Source: Verrucomicrobiota bacterium
Lineage (GTDB): Bacteria; Verrucomicrobiota; Verrucomicrobiia; Verrucomicrobiales; Verrucomicrobiaceae
Assembly (NCBI GenBank): GCA_017301975.1
Contig: JAFLEI010000014.1
Coordinates: 62,001-126,000, forward strand
DNA length: 64,000 bases
Direction of reading: 5' to 3'
Within the stretch, counting starts at the first letter, position 1; the number at the start of each line of letters is the position of its first letter. Both the position numbers and the translations under genes were made by a program. This document shows positions 28,386-38,716 of this stretch, piece by piece. The notes under the pieces are model-generated. The model did no database searches, had not been told where the DNA came from, and saw nothing but the letters and a program-made list of their open reading frames with translations.

Positions 28386-31300
28386 TTAATGAAGGTAGAA
28401 GAACTGATTTGAGCTCAGCAGCACCTGGCAGAGGCCGGTCATGGCTTTGAGCAACGGGTCATTTTCCTGGGGGGCTCCGGTGTCGGCACCACTCCAGGTG
28501 AATTGTGAGTTCGGCGGATCAGCGGCACGCCAGATGAAAAGACCGGCATTCCATTTTTCGGCATCGGTGTTGAGCGCGCTGTCATCAGCGTGACCCGCCA
28601 CGATGCGCAGCGCCTCAATCTGGCCGTCCCATTGCCGCGTCGGCGTGCGCTTGTTCAGGCCACCGAGGATGACCGGTGAAGCACCCCGGCTGAGATTGGA
28701 GAGGCCATCCAGCGGCACGACTGCGGACTGCACGGCGGCCCCGGGAGTATCGAGATCACGCACGGTGAAAGTGACGCTATGACGAGTGCTGGAAACACGC
28801 ACCACCAGGTGGTAGCGGCGGCCCACCTCGATGTGAATGTCAGATGCCACCACCTGATAACCGATGTTCGCGTTCTCGTCTTCGCCAACCAACTGCATGA
28901 GGATGTTGCGCGGCTTGTAACGCGACTTTTGACCGGTGACGTCGATGCTCCAGCCGAAGGATTCCAGGCTGGCTTTGCCGCCGTCCCAATGCGAGACCAG
29001 GGTGCGCAGTTCGGCATTCACATCGACGCTGTCGAGTTTCACGTTGGCCTCGACGGTGAATTCATCGCCCTCTTTTTCATTGGAACGCACGAGCAAACGC
29101 TCATGCGGGCTGTTGAAATGAAAGCCCGTGGCGGGGGCAGCATTTTCTGCGGTGGCGGGAAGCGCAGCTTCGGCCATGCCAATGCGTTTCTTGAGAAAGG
29201 CCTCCGCCGTCGCCCGCTCTTGATCTGTGGGGCGCCGGCCCAGAACAGCAAGCCAGACATCGTCGAGGCCCTTCACCTGCGAAGCCAGCTTGCGGGCACG
29301 CGCGAGCAACCAGTCGCCATTGAGCAACTGCAAGGCCTGGGTCGGCGTCGTCGTGCTCTGCCGCTCGGCGATGCTGGTAAAACCCGCTGGCATGTCGAGC
29401 GCCAGCAGCAGATCGTTTGGGCTGTTGCGCTTCTTCCGCGTGTAAACGGAGCGGCGTGTGCCATTGCCATCGCCGGATGGCCCTCCAGCCGTGAGGTCAA
29501 GTTCGCCGCTCACCGCCAGCATGGCGTCGCGGACCTGCTCCGCATCCAGCCGGCGGGGATTGAAGCGCCAGAGATAGACATTCGATGGATCGACCTTTGC
29601 CGCCGTCGCATCCGGCTCGCGGCGCGCCGTTTGGCGATAGGTGGCGGAAAGCATGATCTCGCGATGCAGTGCTTTTAAATGCCAGCCTCCGGCCACAAAC
29701 TTTGCCGTGAGGAAATCGAGCAGTTCAGGGTGCGACGGCTTCTCGCCCAGCGTGCCAAATTCACTGGCTGACGCGACCATGCCGCGCCCGAAATGATACT
29801 GCCACACACGGTTCACGATGACCCGGGTGGAGAGCTGGTTGTCCGGTCGTGTGATCCAGTCGGCGAGTGCTGTGCGACGTCCGGTGGAGGTTGTTGTTGG
29901 CGTGATCTTGGGCGGGTTCGGGTCCACGATGGCAAGGAAGCCCGGCGCGATTTCCTGATCGCCCTTGCGGGTGCTCAGCAGGTTGGCGGGTGCTGCGGGG
30001 CCCGCATCCGTGGCAACGAAGGCTTCGGGGAGTGGCTTCGGCTTCAAGTGCTGGAATTGGTTGAGTTCCTCCTTGAGCGCCTTGTATTCCGCCTTGGCTT
30101 GGTCGGTCTTGAGATTCTTCGTCGGGTCAAAGGACGCACGCGCGAATTCCAACTGGCGCTCACAAAGTCCGCCGAGTTGTTTCTCCAGCGCATCACGCTG
30201 GTCCGCTGGCTTGAAGGTCATCGCCTGCAAGTCTTCGCTGAAACTGACACGCCACGTTTCCACCACCCGGTCGATGCCCGGCTTCGTGAGTGCGTCCATT
30301 TTGGTGCGGATCGCAGCCGTGGCGGCTTCCCACTTCGCCTGCTGCTCATCAAAGGCCTGCTTCTCCGCCGGAGTGACGAGCTTCAAATCGTCGCGCCAAT
30401 GCACCGGCGTGAAAAAGGCGCGCAGGCGATAGTAGTCTTTTTGTAGAATGGGATCAAACTTGTGATTGTGGCAGCGCGCACAGCCCATGCTCAGTCCGAG
30501 AAAAAGCTCACCGGCGGTGTCCGTCAGGTCCGTGAGAATCAGGTCCCACTGGCCGCGCACATCGCGCAGGTTGTATTCATAAACCGGATGGCGCAGGAAG
30601 GCGGTGGCGATCATCACCTTCGGGTCATCCGGCGCGATCTCGTCGCCCGCGAGCTGCTCGCGCACGAAATGGTCGTAGGGCTTGTCGTCGTTGAACGATT
30701 GGATAACGTAATCACGATAAGGCCAGACAAACGAGCGATAAGCGTCCTGGTTGTAGCCATCACTTTCCGCGTAGCGAACGAGGTCGAGCCAGTGCTGCGC
30801 CCAGCGTTCGCCATAGCGCGGGCTCGCCAGCAGTTCGTCCACGAGCTTTTCATAGACCAGCGGCTCCTTGGCGTTCACAAAGGTGTCGATCTGATTCTGC
30901 GTCGGCGGCAGTCCGTGAAGGTCAAAATAAACACGGCGCACCAGTTCATGGCGATCCGCCTCAGCGGCGGGTGTGAGCTTCAGCGCAGCACGCTTCTGCT
31001 CGATGAAGCGGTCGATGTCATTGCGCACCCATCTACCGCCCACTTGCGGCGGAGACACCTTCGCCACCGGCTGAAAAAACCAGTAATTTCGCTGCTCTTC
31101 CGTGAATCCGCCCTCAGTCACCACGACCTGCTTCGAGGCATCTTCGGGCCACGGCGCACCCATCTTGATCCACTGCTCCAGAATCGCGATCTCGGCGTCC
31201 GGCAGTTTCTGCTTGGGTGGCATCTGGAAGTCTGCGTTCGCATAGTGCACTGCCTCGATGAGCGCGGACTCTTCCGGCTTCCCCGGCACCAATGCCGGGC

Positions 31301-31520
31301 CGGTGTCACCCCCCGTTTTCAAGTAGCCGATGTGGTCCACCCGCAGGCCGCCCTTCTGCTTCGTGTTGCTATGACATTCATGGCATCGCTTCACCAGGAC
31401 AGGCCGCACTTCATTCTCAAAGAAGGCCGCCGCCGCACGCTGTACGTCATCAACCGCCAGCGCCGGAGTGGCGGTCGCGGCAATCCAGAGCAGCAGGGGA
31501 GTCAAACGAGGCGGGTTCAC
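28386..31520 (-). CDS. PSD1-type protein: PSCyt1 haem, DUF1549, DUF1553 and C-terminal LamG
   Basis: I choose the GTG at 31520, which overlaps the GntR stop (GTGA) and opens a signal peptide (NPPRLTPLLLWIAATATPALA), giving 1044 residues; an in-frame ATG at 31598 would lie inside gntR. Haem site RCHECHSN is near residue 50, then [18 protein letters not shown] and MPPKQKLP. DUF1549 follows (RRVYFDLHGLPPT near 200), then DUF1553 (VIVNRVWQYHFGRGMV) and a C-terminal LamG-like domain (~810-1000). The LamG is C-terminal here but N-terminal in its operon sister. Confidence 0.88.
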   Translation of the reverse strand: MNPPRLTPLLLWIAATATPALAVDDVQRAAAAFFENEVRPVLVKRCHECHSNTKQKGGLRVDHIGYLKTGGDTGPALVPGKPEESALIEAVHYANADFQMPPKQKLPDAEIAILEQWIKMGAPWPEDASKQVVVTEGGFTEEQRNYWFFQPVAKVSPPQVGGRWVRNDIDRFIEQKRAALKLTPAAEADRHELVRRVYFDLHGLPPTQNQIDTFVNAKEPLVYEKLVDELLASPRYGERWAQHWLDLVRYAESDGYNQDAYRSFVWPYRDYVIQSFNDDKPYDHFVREQLAGDEIAPDDPKVMIATAFLRHPVYEYNLRDVRGQWDLILTDLTDTAGELFLGLSMGCARCHNHKFDPILQKDYYRLRAFFTPVHWRDDLKLVTPAEKQAFDEQQAKWEAATAAIRTKMDALTKPGIDRVVETWRVSFSEDLQAMTFKPADQRDALEKQLGGLCERQLEFARASFDPTKNLKTDQAKAEYKALKEELNQFQHLKPKPLPEAFVATDAGPAAPANLLSTRKGDQEIAPGFLAIVDPNPPKITPTTTSTGRRTALADWITRPDNQLSTRVIVNRVWQYHFGRGMVASASEFGTLGEKPSHPELLDFLTAKFVAGGWHLKALHREIMLSATYRQTARREPDATAAKVDPSNVYLWRFNPRRLDAEQVRDAMLAVSGELDLTAGGPSGDGNGTRRSVYTRKKRNSPNDLLLALDMPAGFTSIAERQSTTTPTQALQLLNGDWLLARARKLASQVKGLDDVWLAVLGRRPTDQERATAEAFLKKRIGMAEAALPATAENAAPATGFHFNSPHERLLVRSNEKEGDEFTVEANVKLDSVDVNAELRTLVSHWDGGKASLESFGWSIDVTGQKSRYKPRNILMQLVGEDENANIGYQVVASDIHIEVGRRYHLVVRVSSTRHSVTFTVRDLDTPGAAVQSAVVPLDGLSNLSRGASPVILGGLNKRTPTRQWDGQIEALRIVAGHADDSALNTDAEKWNAGLFIWRAADPPNSQFTWSGADTGAPQENDPLLKAMTGLCQVLLSSNQFFYLH

Positions 31521-32236
31521 TTGGTGGGAGTTGAGCGTTTGCCTGCGTGGGTGGCTTTCGCGGCAGGCTGTGGTTCCGGGGTTTCGGGGGTGTACCACTC
31601 AATGGAGTCTTTGATATGCTGAGACATCACCTTGGCGGCGGCTTCCGGCTGGCGACCGGCCAGCGGCTTCAGTACATTTCGATGCCCCATCACGCTGAAA
31701 CTGCGGAGATCAGGGGCCATCTTTTGCTGGAGGCTGTGGATGTAGGTCAGCGCCATCTCGAACTGCCAGCGGACATATTGCCATAGCGTGACCAGCCGTT
31801 CATTGCCGCTGCATTGCATGATGTATTCATGCATGGCGATGTCCAGTTCACTGAACTTCACCCCGGTTGTCGCCTTCTCCTGCGCCGCGATGCTTGCCTC
31901 TATCCAGCGGGTGTTTGCCGCAGTCCAACGGATGGCCGCCAGCCGCGCACCCATCGATTCCAAGGCGATCCGCGCTTCGACAATTTCGGTGATATCCTTT
32001 TCCTCCAGCGTCCGCACGCGCGTCCTTCCGGTCGGCTCAAACTGCACCAGGCCTGCACGCTCCAACTCGATCATCGCTTCACGCACCGGCGCACGGCTGA
32101 CCCCGAAACGTCCGGCCAGCACCGGCTCCGCGAGGGCTTCACCCGGCTTGCAAGTGCCGGAAATGATGTCGTGACGCAATTGAGAAGCGATTTCATGGGG
32201 CAAATTGCGACGGGGCTGGGCGTGGTTCTTGGTCAT
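31517..32236 (-). CDS. GntR-family (FCD-type) transcriptional regulator
   Basis: A 239-residue regulator starting at MTKNHAQPRRN; an ATG 24 bases upstream is possible. The winged helix-turn-helix (residues ~14-75) has VLAGRFGVSRAPVREAMIELERAGLV. The C-terminal all-helical FCD effector domain (~85-215) includes DIAMHEYIMQCSGN and GHRNVLKPL, typical of regulators that bind organic or sugar acids. It is first in an operon with PSD1, DUF1501 and aldolase genes, and a 16-bp palindrome lies 28 bases upstream of its start, so autoregulation is likely. Confidence 0.88.
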   Translation of the reverse strand: MTKNHAQPRRNLPHEIASQLRHDIISGTCKPGEALAEPVLAGRFGVSRAPVREAMIELERAGLVQFEPTGRTRVRTLEEKDITEIVEARIALESMGARLAAIRWTAANTRWIEASIAAQEKATTGVKFSELDIAMHEYIMQCSGNERLVTLWQYVRWQFEMALTYIHSLQQKMAPDLRSFSVMGHRNVLKPLAGRQPEAAAKVMSQHIKDSIEWYTPETPEPQPAAKATHAGKRSTPTK

Positions 32237-32264
32237 GAGGCAGCAGGGTGACAGAAGCACAACG

Positions 32265-32280
32265 AAACTGTCGACAGTTT
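32265..32280. promoter_or_regulatory. perfect 16-bp palindrome, candidate GntR operator
   Basis: AAACTGTCGACAGTTT is a perfect palindrome 28 bases upstream of the gntR start codon. The TGTCGACA core resembles operators of FCD-type GntR proteins. Position and symmetry suggest autorepression of the operon; binding is not shown. No convincing -35/-10 pair could be assigned. Confidence 0.6.
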
Positions 32281-32968
32281 TCTTTCGTGGAAGTCAGGCG
32301 CAGCCCCAAGTGACCGACAGCCGCCAGAGCGGACGCGATGAGGTGACCGGCTCTCCCAACACCTACAGCCTCTACACGCAGTCACAGTTCCAAGTTGCGT
32401 GGCCTTTTGAGGAACCAAGTGACCTCAAGCGGTATATTGAAAAATATTTCACACCGCCTAATAGGAGTAGCGCGCGTGCTGAAAGAAGACTCCCTCCTGG
32501 TGCGCCGTTGCGATTGCGCATGCCCAGAAAGACTGGTCGCGTCCCATGCTCGTCATTGACCAATAATAGGGGTCAGCGACAAACGCCCGATGTTGGCAGC
32601 GAGCATGTGTTCTGTTGTCGCTATGGGACTTGGAGATCGAGCCATCCCAGGATGAGTGTCAATCTTGAGGGCACGGCGCCGGTTTCCGAAGAGACGCTAA
32701 GTGGGCCAGTGTCAGAAGAGGATACCTCACGGACGGTAGCCGCCTGAGGCAGCAACTTGGACATTCTTCTTGCTTCCAAGGTGAAGATTTGGTGCGGGTC
32801 GGTCGGTTCAGATATGACTAACGAGGCTGCCAGACCTGCTTTTCACCGTCTCCACCCCTTCGGGTGTATCCGTTTCCAGCCACGAAATCCCGCCAATCTT
32901 CGTCAGTCCCCGCAATCTGCTTCAGCTCGCAAAAGCCCCGCTTTCCCTACGTAAAGTGAGTTTCACGA
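32281..32968. other. intergenic region with no recognisable gene
   Basis: About 690 bases between the gntR operator and the tRNA. A 180-codon plus-strand frame (32205-32747) begins antisense to gntR and has no family resemblance or plausible composition, so I do not call it. Nothing else is identifiable. Confidence 0.5.
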
Positions 32969-33043
32969 TGGAGCCAGCAGTCGGGGTCGAACCGACGACC
33001 TGCGGTTTACAAAACCGCTGCTCTACCACTGAGCTATGCAGGC
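32969..33043 (-). tRNA. tRNA-Thr (anticodon UGU)
   Basis: A 75-base cloverleaf on the minus strand including encoded CCA. Arms: acceptor GCCTGCA / TGCTGGC, D-stem GCTC/GAGC, anticodon stem GCGGT/ACCGC with loop TTTGTAA (anticodon TGT), a 5-base variable region and T-stem GTCGG/CCGAC with loop TTCGACC. Threonine identity follows from the anticodon. The fourth acceptor pair is a T-T mismatch where G-C would be expected (GCCGGCA is common), which is unusual in a functional tRNA. Confidence 0.92.
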
Positions 33044-33142
33044 CTATTCGTGAGGGGCCGTGACAATAAACGCGCACGTTCATTCGGCAAATGGATTTAC
33101 AACAGGATTAGACGAAGGATAATCAGCCCGCCCTTCCTCCGC

Positions 33143-33913
33143 ATGCTCATCACCAGCTCCTCCAACGAACGCATCAAACACGCCCGCAGAGTCCGCGAGG
33201 GCCGTGAGCGCGACCTGATCTTCGTCGAGGGTGAGCGCCTCGTGGCCGAGTGCGTCTCCTCGGATCTCAATCTTCAGGCCTGCTTCACCTCCGCCACGCC
33301 CTCTACTGCGCAGCAGGCCTTGCTGGAGCGCCTTTCCTGCCCCGTCTTCCAGCTTTCCGAGTCCGTCCTCGAATCCTTGAGCGACACCACCTCCACCCAG
33401 GGCATCATCGTCATCGCGGAACGGCCGTGGCCTGCGCTCGATTCTCTCTTTGCCCCCCCTGCCCCGCTCATCCTCGGCCTCGACCGCATCCAGGACCCCG
33501 GCAATCTCGGCACCCTCGTTCGCACTGCAGAATCCGCCGGTACCAGCGGCATCTTCTCCTTCGCCGGCTCCGCAGACGCCTTTTCTCCCAAGACCCTCCG
33601 CAGTTCCATGGGTTCCGCCTTCCGCCTGCCCATTCTGCCCGATGTCTCCGGCCTCGGGACCATTGAGACCTGCCGCGCTCGTGGTCTCAAAACCGTCGTC
33701 GCCACCGGCGAAGCCGATCTGCTCCACTACGACTACGACTGGCGCCAGCCCACCCTCCTCATCCTCGGCAATGAAGGCCGCGGTGCGAGTCCCGAGATCA
33801 TGGCCGCCTGCGACGCCCGTGTTCGCATCCCCCTGCATGTGCCTGTGGAATCCCTCAATGTGGCTGCTGCGGGCGCTGCCATCTTATTTGAGGCCGTGCG
33901 GCAGCGGAGATAG
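33143..33913 (+). CDS. SpoU/TrmH-family RNA 2'-O-methyltransferase
   Basis: A 256-residue SPOUT enzyme that would methylate rRNA or tRNA riboses using SAM. An N-terminal substrate-binding domain (RIKHARRVREGRERDLIFVEGERLV) is followed by the knot domain with motif 1 DRIQDPGNLGTLVRTAESAG, motif 2 LILGNEGRGAS and motif 3 IPLHVPVESLNVAAAGAAILFE. ATG 33143 starts at the conserved domain; 93 bases of open frame upstream are not family-like. It is close to the tRNA gene but on the opposite strand. Confidence 0.92.
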   Translation: MLITSSSNERIKHARRVREGRERDLIFVEGERLVAECVSSDLNLQACFTSATPSTAQQALLERLSCPVFQLSESVLESLSDTTSTQGIIVIAERPWPALDSLFAPPAPLILGLDRIQDPGNLGTLVRTAESAGTSGIFSFAGSADAFSPKTLRSSMGSAFRLPILPDVSGLGTIETCRARGLKTVVATGEADLLHYDYDWRQPTLLILGNEGRGASPEIMAACDARVRIPLHVPVESLNVAAAGAAILFEAVRQRR

Positions 33914-34117
33914 CAGTTCAGAGTTCCTGGTTCGGCCTCAGTCGGTTCTGAGGCAAACCACGTCAAGGCAGAGCAACAAAATACCCATGCTCCATGGGGC
34001 ATCTTCGTTTTGTCCCCACGAAACTGTCGCGTTAACGAGCGTATTCGCCGCCTCATCATTCGTAAACGTACCAAGTCCCCAGCTTGCACATCACCTCCCC
34101 CCCTTCACCTCTCCCCC

Positions 34118-35533
34118 ATGTCAGAACACTCATTCGACTTCATCGTCATCGGCGGCGGCAGCGGCGGCTATGCAGCAGCACGCACCGCCCACAGCGCCGG
34201 CCTCCGTGTCGCAGTCATCGATGGCGCACCCGAACTCGGCGGCCTCTGCATCCTGCGCGGTTGCATGCCCAGCAAGACACTCATCGAATCCGCCAACCGC
34301 CAGCTCCATATCCGCCACGCGGAGGAGTTCGGCCTCAAGGCCACGTCCCACGGCGTGGATGTCCGTACCATCCGTGATCGCAAGCGCACCCTCATCGCCG
34401 ACTTCGCCGGGTATCGGCAGGGCCAGCTCGAAGATGGGCGATTCACGCTCTATCGCGGTCACGCTCGCTTCATTGACGCCCACACCGTGGAGGTGCTCCC
34501 GCGCGATGGCTCCGCCTCCTTCCAGACCACCGCCCGCAGCTTCAGCATCGCCACCGGCTCTGAAGTCATGGTGCCAAACGTCCCCGGCCTTGCCGAAACC
34601 GGCTTCTGGACCAGCGATGACGTGCTCGATGCCGACACCCTTCCCAAAACCATCGCCGTTCTCGGCGGCGGTGCCATCGCCCTCGAAATGGCCCACTACC
34701 TCGAAGCCATGGGCTGCAACGTCACGCTCATCCAGCGCAACACCCAGCTCCTCACCGGTCTCGATCGCGAATGCAGCGATGTCATCGCCAAAGCATATTC
34801 TGAGCGCGGCATGAAGGTCCACCTCGGCACGCACCTCAGCGCCGTCTCCACTCACGAGGGCCGCAAGCGCATCTCGTTCACCGAGTCTGGCCACACCCAC
34901 GCCATCCTCGTCGATGAAATCCTCCTCGCCTTGGGTCGCGTGCCCGCGACGAAGAGCCTCGCGCTGGATGCCGCCAAAGTCGCCCTTCACAAATCCAAGG
35001 TCGTCATCAACGACCGCATGCAGACCTCCCAGCCGCACATCTTTGCGGCAGGTGATGTGTGCAGCCCGCTCGATGTCGTTCACATCGCCATCCAGCAGGG
35101 AGAAATCGCAGCGCGCAATGCCGCGAAACTCATTCAGGGCAAAGCAGCCGATGAAGCCATAGACTACCGGCTCACGCTCTTCGGGGTGTTTTCACATCCG
35201 CAGGTCGCCGTCGTCGGTGCTACCACCGAGAAGCTCAAGGAGCAAAGCATCCCCTTCCTTGAAGCCAGCTATCCCTTCAACGACCACGGCAAATCCATGG
35301 TCATGGGCGAAACCGCCGGCTTCGTGAAGATGCTCGCCCATGCCGAAACCGGCGAGATCCTCGGCGCCTGCGTCGTCGGCCCCGAAGCCACCGAGTTGAT
35401 CCATGAAGTCGTCATCGCCATGAACTTCAAATCCACCGTCCAGCAGTTCATGGCCATCCCGCACTACCACCCGACGCTGAGCGAAATTTGGACCTACCCC
35501 GCTGAAGAGATTGCGGACCAGATGGCGGGCTGA
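34118..35533 (+). CDS. pyridine nucleotide-disulfide oxidoreductase (dihydrolipoamide dehydrogenase/mercuric reductase-like)
   Basis: A 471-residue FAD enzyme. FAD motif IVIGGGSGGYAAARTA lies at the N-terminus, followed by the redox disulfide in GGLCILRGCMPSK (CxxxxC), a NAD(P) motif IAVLGGGAIALEMAHYLEAMG near 195, a second FAD motif IFAAGDV, and a dimerisation domain ending in the HYHPTLSEIW active-site base motif. Start ATG 34118 removes a non-conserved 36-residue extension. The electron acceptor is not predictable; no lipoyl-domain partner is nearby. It is monocistronic. Confidence 0.9.
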   Translation: MSEHSFDFIVIGGGSGGYAAARTAHSAGLRVAVIDGAPELGGLCILRGCMPSKTLIESANRQLHIRHAEEFGLKATSHGVDVRTIRDRKRTLIADFAGYRQGQLEDGRFTLYRGHARFIDAHTVEVLPRDGSASFQTTARSFSIATGSEVMVPNVPGLAETGFWTSDDVLDADTLPKTIAVLGGGAIALEMAHYLEAMGCNVTLIQRNTQLLTGLDRECSDVIAKAYSERGMKVHLGTHLSAVSTHEGRKRISFTESGHTHAILVDEILLALGRVPATKSLALDAAKVALHKSKVVINDRMQTSQPHIFAAGDVCSPLDVVHIAIQQGEIAARNAAKLIQGKAADEAIDYRLTLFGVFSHPQVAVVGATTEKLKEQSIPFLEASYPFNDHGKSMVMGETAGFVKMLAHAETGEILGACVVGPEATELIHEVVIAMNFKSTVQQFMAIPHYHPTLSEIWTYPAEEIADQMAG

Positions 35534-35607
35534 GCAGAATTGGGCATAACAAACCCACTAAAAGGCATGGCCCCACAGACGTTAGCATCAACACTATCGT
35601 CCAACCC

Positions 35608-38600
35608 ATGCGCTGCACACTTCTCTTCCTCCTGGCCCTCCCTGCACTGCACGCGGCGGAGTCTGCCAAACTGAAATACAACCGCGATGTGCGGCCCATC
35701 CTCAATGAAAAGTGCTTTCATTGCCACGGCACGGATGCCAGCCATCGCAAAGGCGACCTCCGCCTTGATCTGCGCGACTCCGCCATCAAGCCCGCAAAGT
35801 CTGGCGACATCGCCCTCGTCCCCGGCAAGCCCGAGCTGAGCCAGCTCATCGCCCGCGTCGAGCTGCCGCATGACGATGACGACGTGATGCCGCCCGACAA
35901 AGACGGCAAGCCTCTGACCGCCGAGGAGAAAGCCATCCTGCGCCAATGGATCACCGAAGGCGCGGAGTATCAGGGCCACTGGGCCTTCCTCAAACCCGAG
36001 CGCTCGCCTGAACCGAAGATCACCGATCCCACGTTCACCATTCGCAATCCCATCGACTCCTTCATCGCTGCTCGACTGCAGGAAGAAAAGCTCCACACTT
36101 CACCCGAGGCAGATCCCGCCACACTGCTGCGCCGCGTCACGCTTGATCTCACCGGCCTGCCCCCCACCCCCGAAGAGATCGCCGCGTTTGAAAAAGACAC
36201 ATCTCCGCAGGCCTATGAAAAGGTGGTGGATCGCCTGCTCAAATCCGAGCACTACGGCGAGCGCATGGCCATGCAGTGGCTCGACTTCGCACGCTTTGCG
36301 GACAGCCACGGCTTCCAGACGGACAGCAGCCGCTCCATGTGGCCCTGGCGCGATTGGGTCATCAAGGCCTTCAACGACAACAAGCCTTTCGATCAGTTCA
36401 CTCTCGAACAAATTGGCGGCGATCTGCTGCCCAATGCCACGCGTGATCAAATCGTCGCCACAGGCTTCAACCGCAATCATCGCCTCAATGGTGAAGGCGG
36501 CATCATCGCCGAGGAATGGCGCATCGAAAACATCATCGACCGTGTGGAAACCACCAGCTTCACCTGGCTCGGCCTCACGCTGAACTGCTGCCGTTGTCAC
36601 GATCACAAGTATGATCCCTTCTCGCAAAAGGACTTCTATTCCTTCTTCGCCTTCTTCAACAACATCACCGAGAGCGGCACCATCCAGGGCAGCTCCAATC
36701 GCAGCGGGGGCAATTCCGATCCTGTCATCTCCGTGCCGGACGCCGAGGAGGAAAAGCAGCTCGCCCTGCTTCGCAAAAAGATCGACGCCGCCCAGTCCAA
36801 AGTCACCGAGACCCAGCTCCAGCTTCCCAACCTCGTGGCCAGCTGGGAGGCTGACATGGAAAACCCCGACACCGCGAAGAAGCCCATGTGGGAAGTTCTG
36901 CCCATCACAGAAGCCAAATCCCAAGGAGGCGCTTCCTTGCGCAAGCTGGAGGATGCCTCATGGATCGCGGGAGGGCGTAATCCCAACTCCGACACCTACA
37001 CCATCACCGCGCCGCTGGCGGAGGGCAGCTTCACCGGCCTGCTGCTGGAGGCGCTGCCAGACCCTGCGCTGCCCAATCAAAGCCTGGGCCGTGCCTCCAA
37101 CGGCAACTTCGTGCTCACCGGCATCGCAGGCGAAATCAGCGCGCCCAGTTTGAAGCAGCCGGTGAAAATCACCTTTGCCCGCGCTGAAGCGGACTACTCG
37201 CAAAAAGGCTACGATGTGAAGCTGCTGCTCGACAATAATCCCAAGAATGGCTGGGCCATCGACGGCAACGACCCCAAAAAACGCGTGGAGCGCAACGCCA
37301 TGTTCATCGTGGACAAAGCCGTGCATGTTCCCGCCGGTGCAACGCTGACCGTCCGCATGCTACATCAGTCCACTTTTGCCGGACACAATGTGGGGCGCTT
37401 CCGCCTTTCCACCACCGATGCAGAGCCCGCACTCGCCAGCCTCGACGGCACCGGCGGCCCGCCCGCATCCGTGCTGGCCATCCTGAAAGCCCCCACCGAA
37501 AACCGCACGCCTCAGCAGCGCAGCGAGCTGGAAAAATACTTCCGCGCCAGTGTGGACAGCCCCCTGCGTGATGCCGACTACGCACTCGCCGCAGCCAAGG
37601 CTGAGCTGGAGAAGTACGAGCGCACCGTCCCCTCCGTGATGGTGATGAAAGAAGGCCCCGTGCGCGATGCCTTTGTGCTGAAACGCGGCGAGTATGACAA
37701 GCCCGGCGACAAGGTCAGCATGGTCACCCCCGCCGTGCTTCCACCTATGCCGAAGAACGCGCCAGCCAATCGCTTAGGCCTCGCGCAGTGGATCGTCTCG
37801 CCTGAAAATCCCCTCACCGCCCGCGTGTGGGTAAATCGCGCTTGGGAAAAATTCTTCGGCTACGGCTTGTCCAAATCCACCGAAAACCTCGGCACGCAGT
37901 CGGAGTATCCTGTGCATCCGGAGCTGCTCGACTGGCTGGCCACCGAGTTCATCCGCTGTGGCTGGGACATGAAGGCCATGCAAAAGCTCATCGTCATGAG
38001 CGCCACGTACCGGCAGTCATCCAAGCTCACGCCCGCGCTGCTGGAGAAAGATCCTGAGAACCGCCTCCTCGCACGCGGCCCGCGCTTCCGTCTTCCCGGC
38101 GAGGTGGTGCGCGATCAAGCACTCGCCTTGGCCGGACTGCTCGTGCCGAAAGTCGGCGGCCCCAGCGTGAAGCCCTACATGCCCGAAGGCGTCTGGGACG
38201 AGACCAGCAAGTACGGCGACCTCCGCGGCTACAAGGCAGACACCGGCGAAGGCCTGTACCGCCGCAGCTTCTACACCATCTGGAAACGCACCGCCGCACC
38301 GCCCACCATGCTGCTCTTTGATGCGCCCACGCGCGAGATCTGCACCGTCAAACGCAGCCGCACCAACACCCCGCTGCAGGCCCTCTCGCTGCTCAATGAA
38401 GTCACCTTTGTCGAAGCTGCACGCTCTCTCGCACAGCAGATGATGCAGCACGGCGGCGCCACGCCAGAGCAGCGCATCGCCTACGGCTACCAGCGCGCCA
38501 CCTCCCGCAGCATCGATCCCGCCGCGCTCAAGCAGCTCGTGGCCGGTGTGCAGAAACGCATCACGGAATTCCAGGCGAAGCCCGCCGAAGCCACCGCCCT

Positions 38601-38715
38601 CATCGCCCAGGGCGCCACCAAGGCCGACGCCTCTCTCAATCCCGCCGAACTCGCCGCCTACACCACTACGGCTTCCGTGCTTCTCAACCTCGACCGCGTC
38701 ATCACCCGCGACTGA
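35608..38715 (+). CDS. PSD1-type protein: PSCyt1 haem, DUF1549 and DUF1553 domains
   Basis: A 1035-residue exported protein with a signal peptide (residues 1-16). The haem c site CFHCHG is at about 37-42 with [11 protein letters not shown] and [10 protein letters not shown] downstream. DUF1549 covers ~148-350 ([37 protein letters not shown]) and DUF1553 the C-terminal third ([32 protein letters not shown]). Second CxxCH (CCRCHDHK) near 330 is a further possible haem site common in this family. The DUF1501 partner starts one base after its stop, so the two are translationally linked. Confidence 0.9.
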   Translation: MRCTLLFLLALPALHAAESAKLKYNRDVRPILNEKCFHCHGTDASHRKGDLRLDLRDSAIKPAKSGDIALVPGKPELSQLIARVELPHDDDDVMPPDKDGKPLTAEEKAILRQWITEGAEYQGHWAFLKPERSPEPKITDPTFTIRNPIDSFIAARLQEEKLHTSPEADPATLLRRVTLDLTGLPPTPEEIAAFEKDTSPQAYEKVVDRLLKSEHYGERMAMQWLDFARFADSHGFQTDSSRSMWPWRDWVIKAFNDNKPFDQFTLEQIGGDLLPNATRDQIVATGFNRNHRLNGEGGIIAEEWRIENIIDRVETTSFTWLGLTLNCCRCHDHKYDPFSQKDFYSFFAFFNNITESGTIQGSSNRSGGNSDPVISVPDAEEEKQLALLRKKIDAAQSKVTETQLQLPNLVASWEADMENPDTAKKPMWEVLPITEAKSQGGASLRKLEDASWIAGGRNPNSDTYTITAPLAEGSFTGLLLEALPDPALPNQSLGRASNGNFVLTGIAGEISAPSLKQPVKITFARAEADYSQKGYDVKLLLDNNPKNGWAIDGNDPKKRVERNAMFIVDKAVHVPAGATLTVRMLHQSTFAGHNVGRFRLSTTDAEPALASLDGTGGPPASVLAILKAPTENRTPQQRSELEKYFRASVDSPLRDADYALAAAKAELEKYERTVPSVMVMKEGPVRDAFVLKRGEYDKPGDKVSMVTPAVLPPMPKNAPANRLGLAQWIVSPENPLTARVWVNRAWEKFFGYGLSKSTENLGTQSEYPVHPELLDWLATEFIRCGWDMKAMQKLIVMSATYRQSSKLTPALLEKDPENRLLARGPRFRLPGEVVRDQALALAGLLVPKVGGPSVKPYMPEGVWDETSKYGDLRGYKADTGEGLYRRSFYTIWKRTAAPPTMLLFDAPTREICTVKRSRTNTPLQALSLLNEVTFVEAARSLAQQMMQHGGATPEQRIAYGYQRATSRSIDPAALKQLVAGVQKRITEFQAKPAEATALIAQGATKADASLNPAELAAYTTTASVLLNLDRVITRD

Positions 38716-38716
38716 T

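Noticed and set aside
32205..32747. 180-codon plus-strand frame
   Set aside because: It starts inside antisense gntR, crosses the operator, and has no recognisable protein features.
33450..34814. 454-codon plus-strand frame spanning two genes
   Set aside because: It is serine/proline-rich shadow of the methylase and the disulfide oxidoreductase, both of which have intact motifs in other frames.
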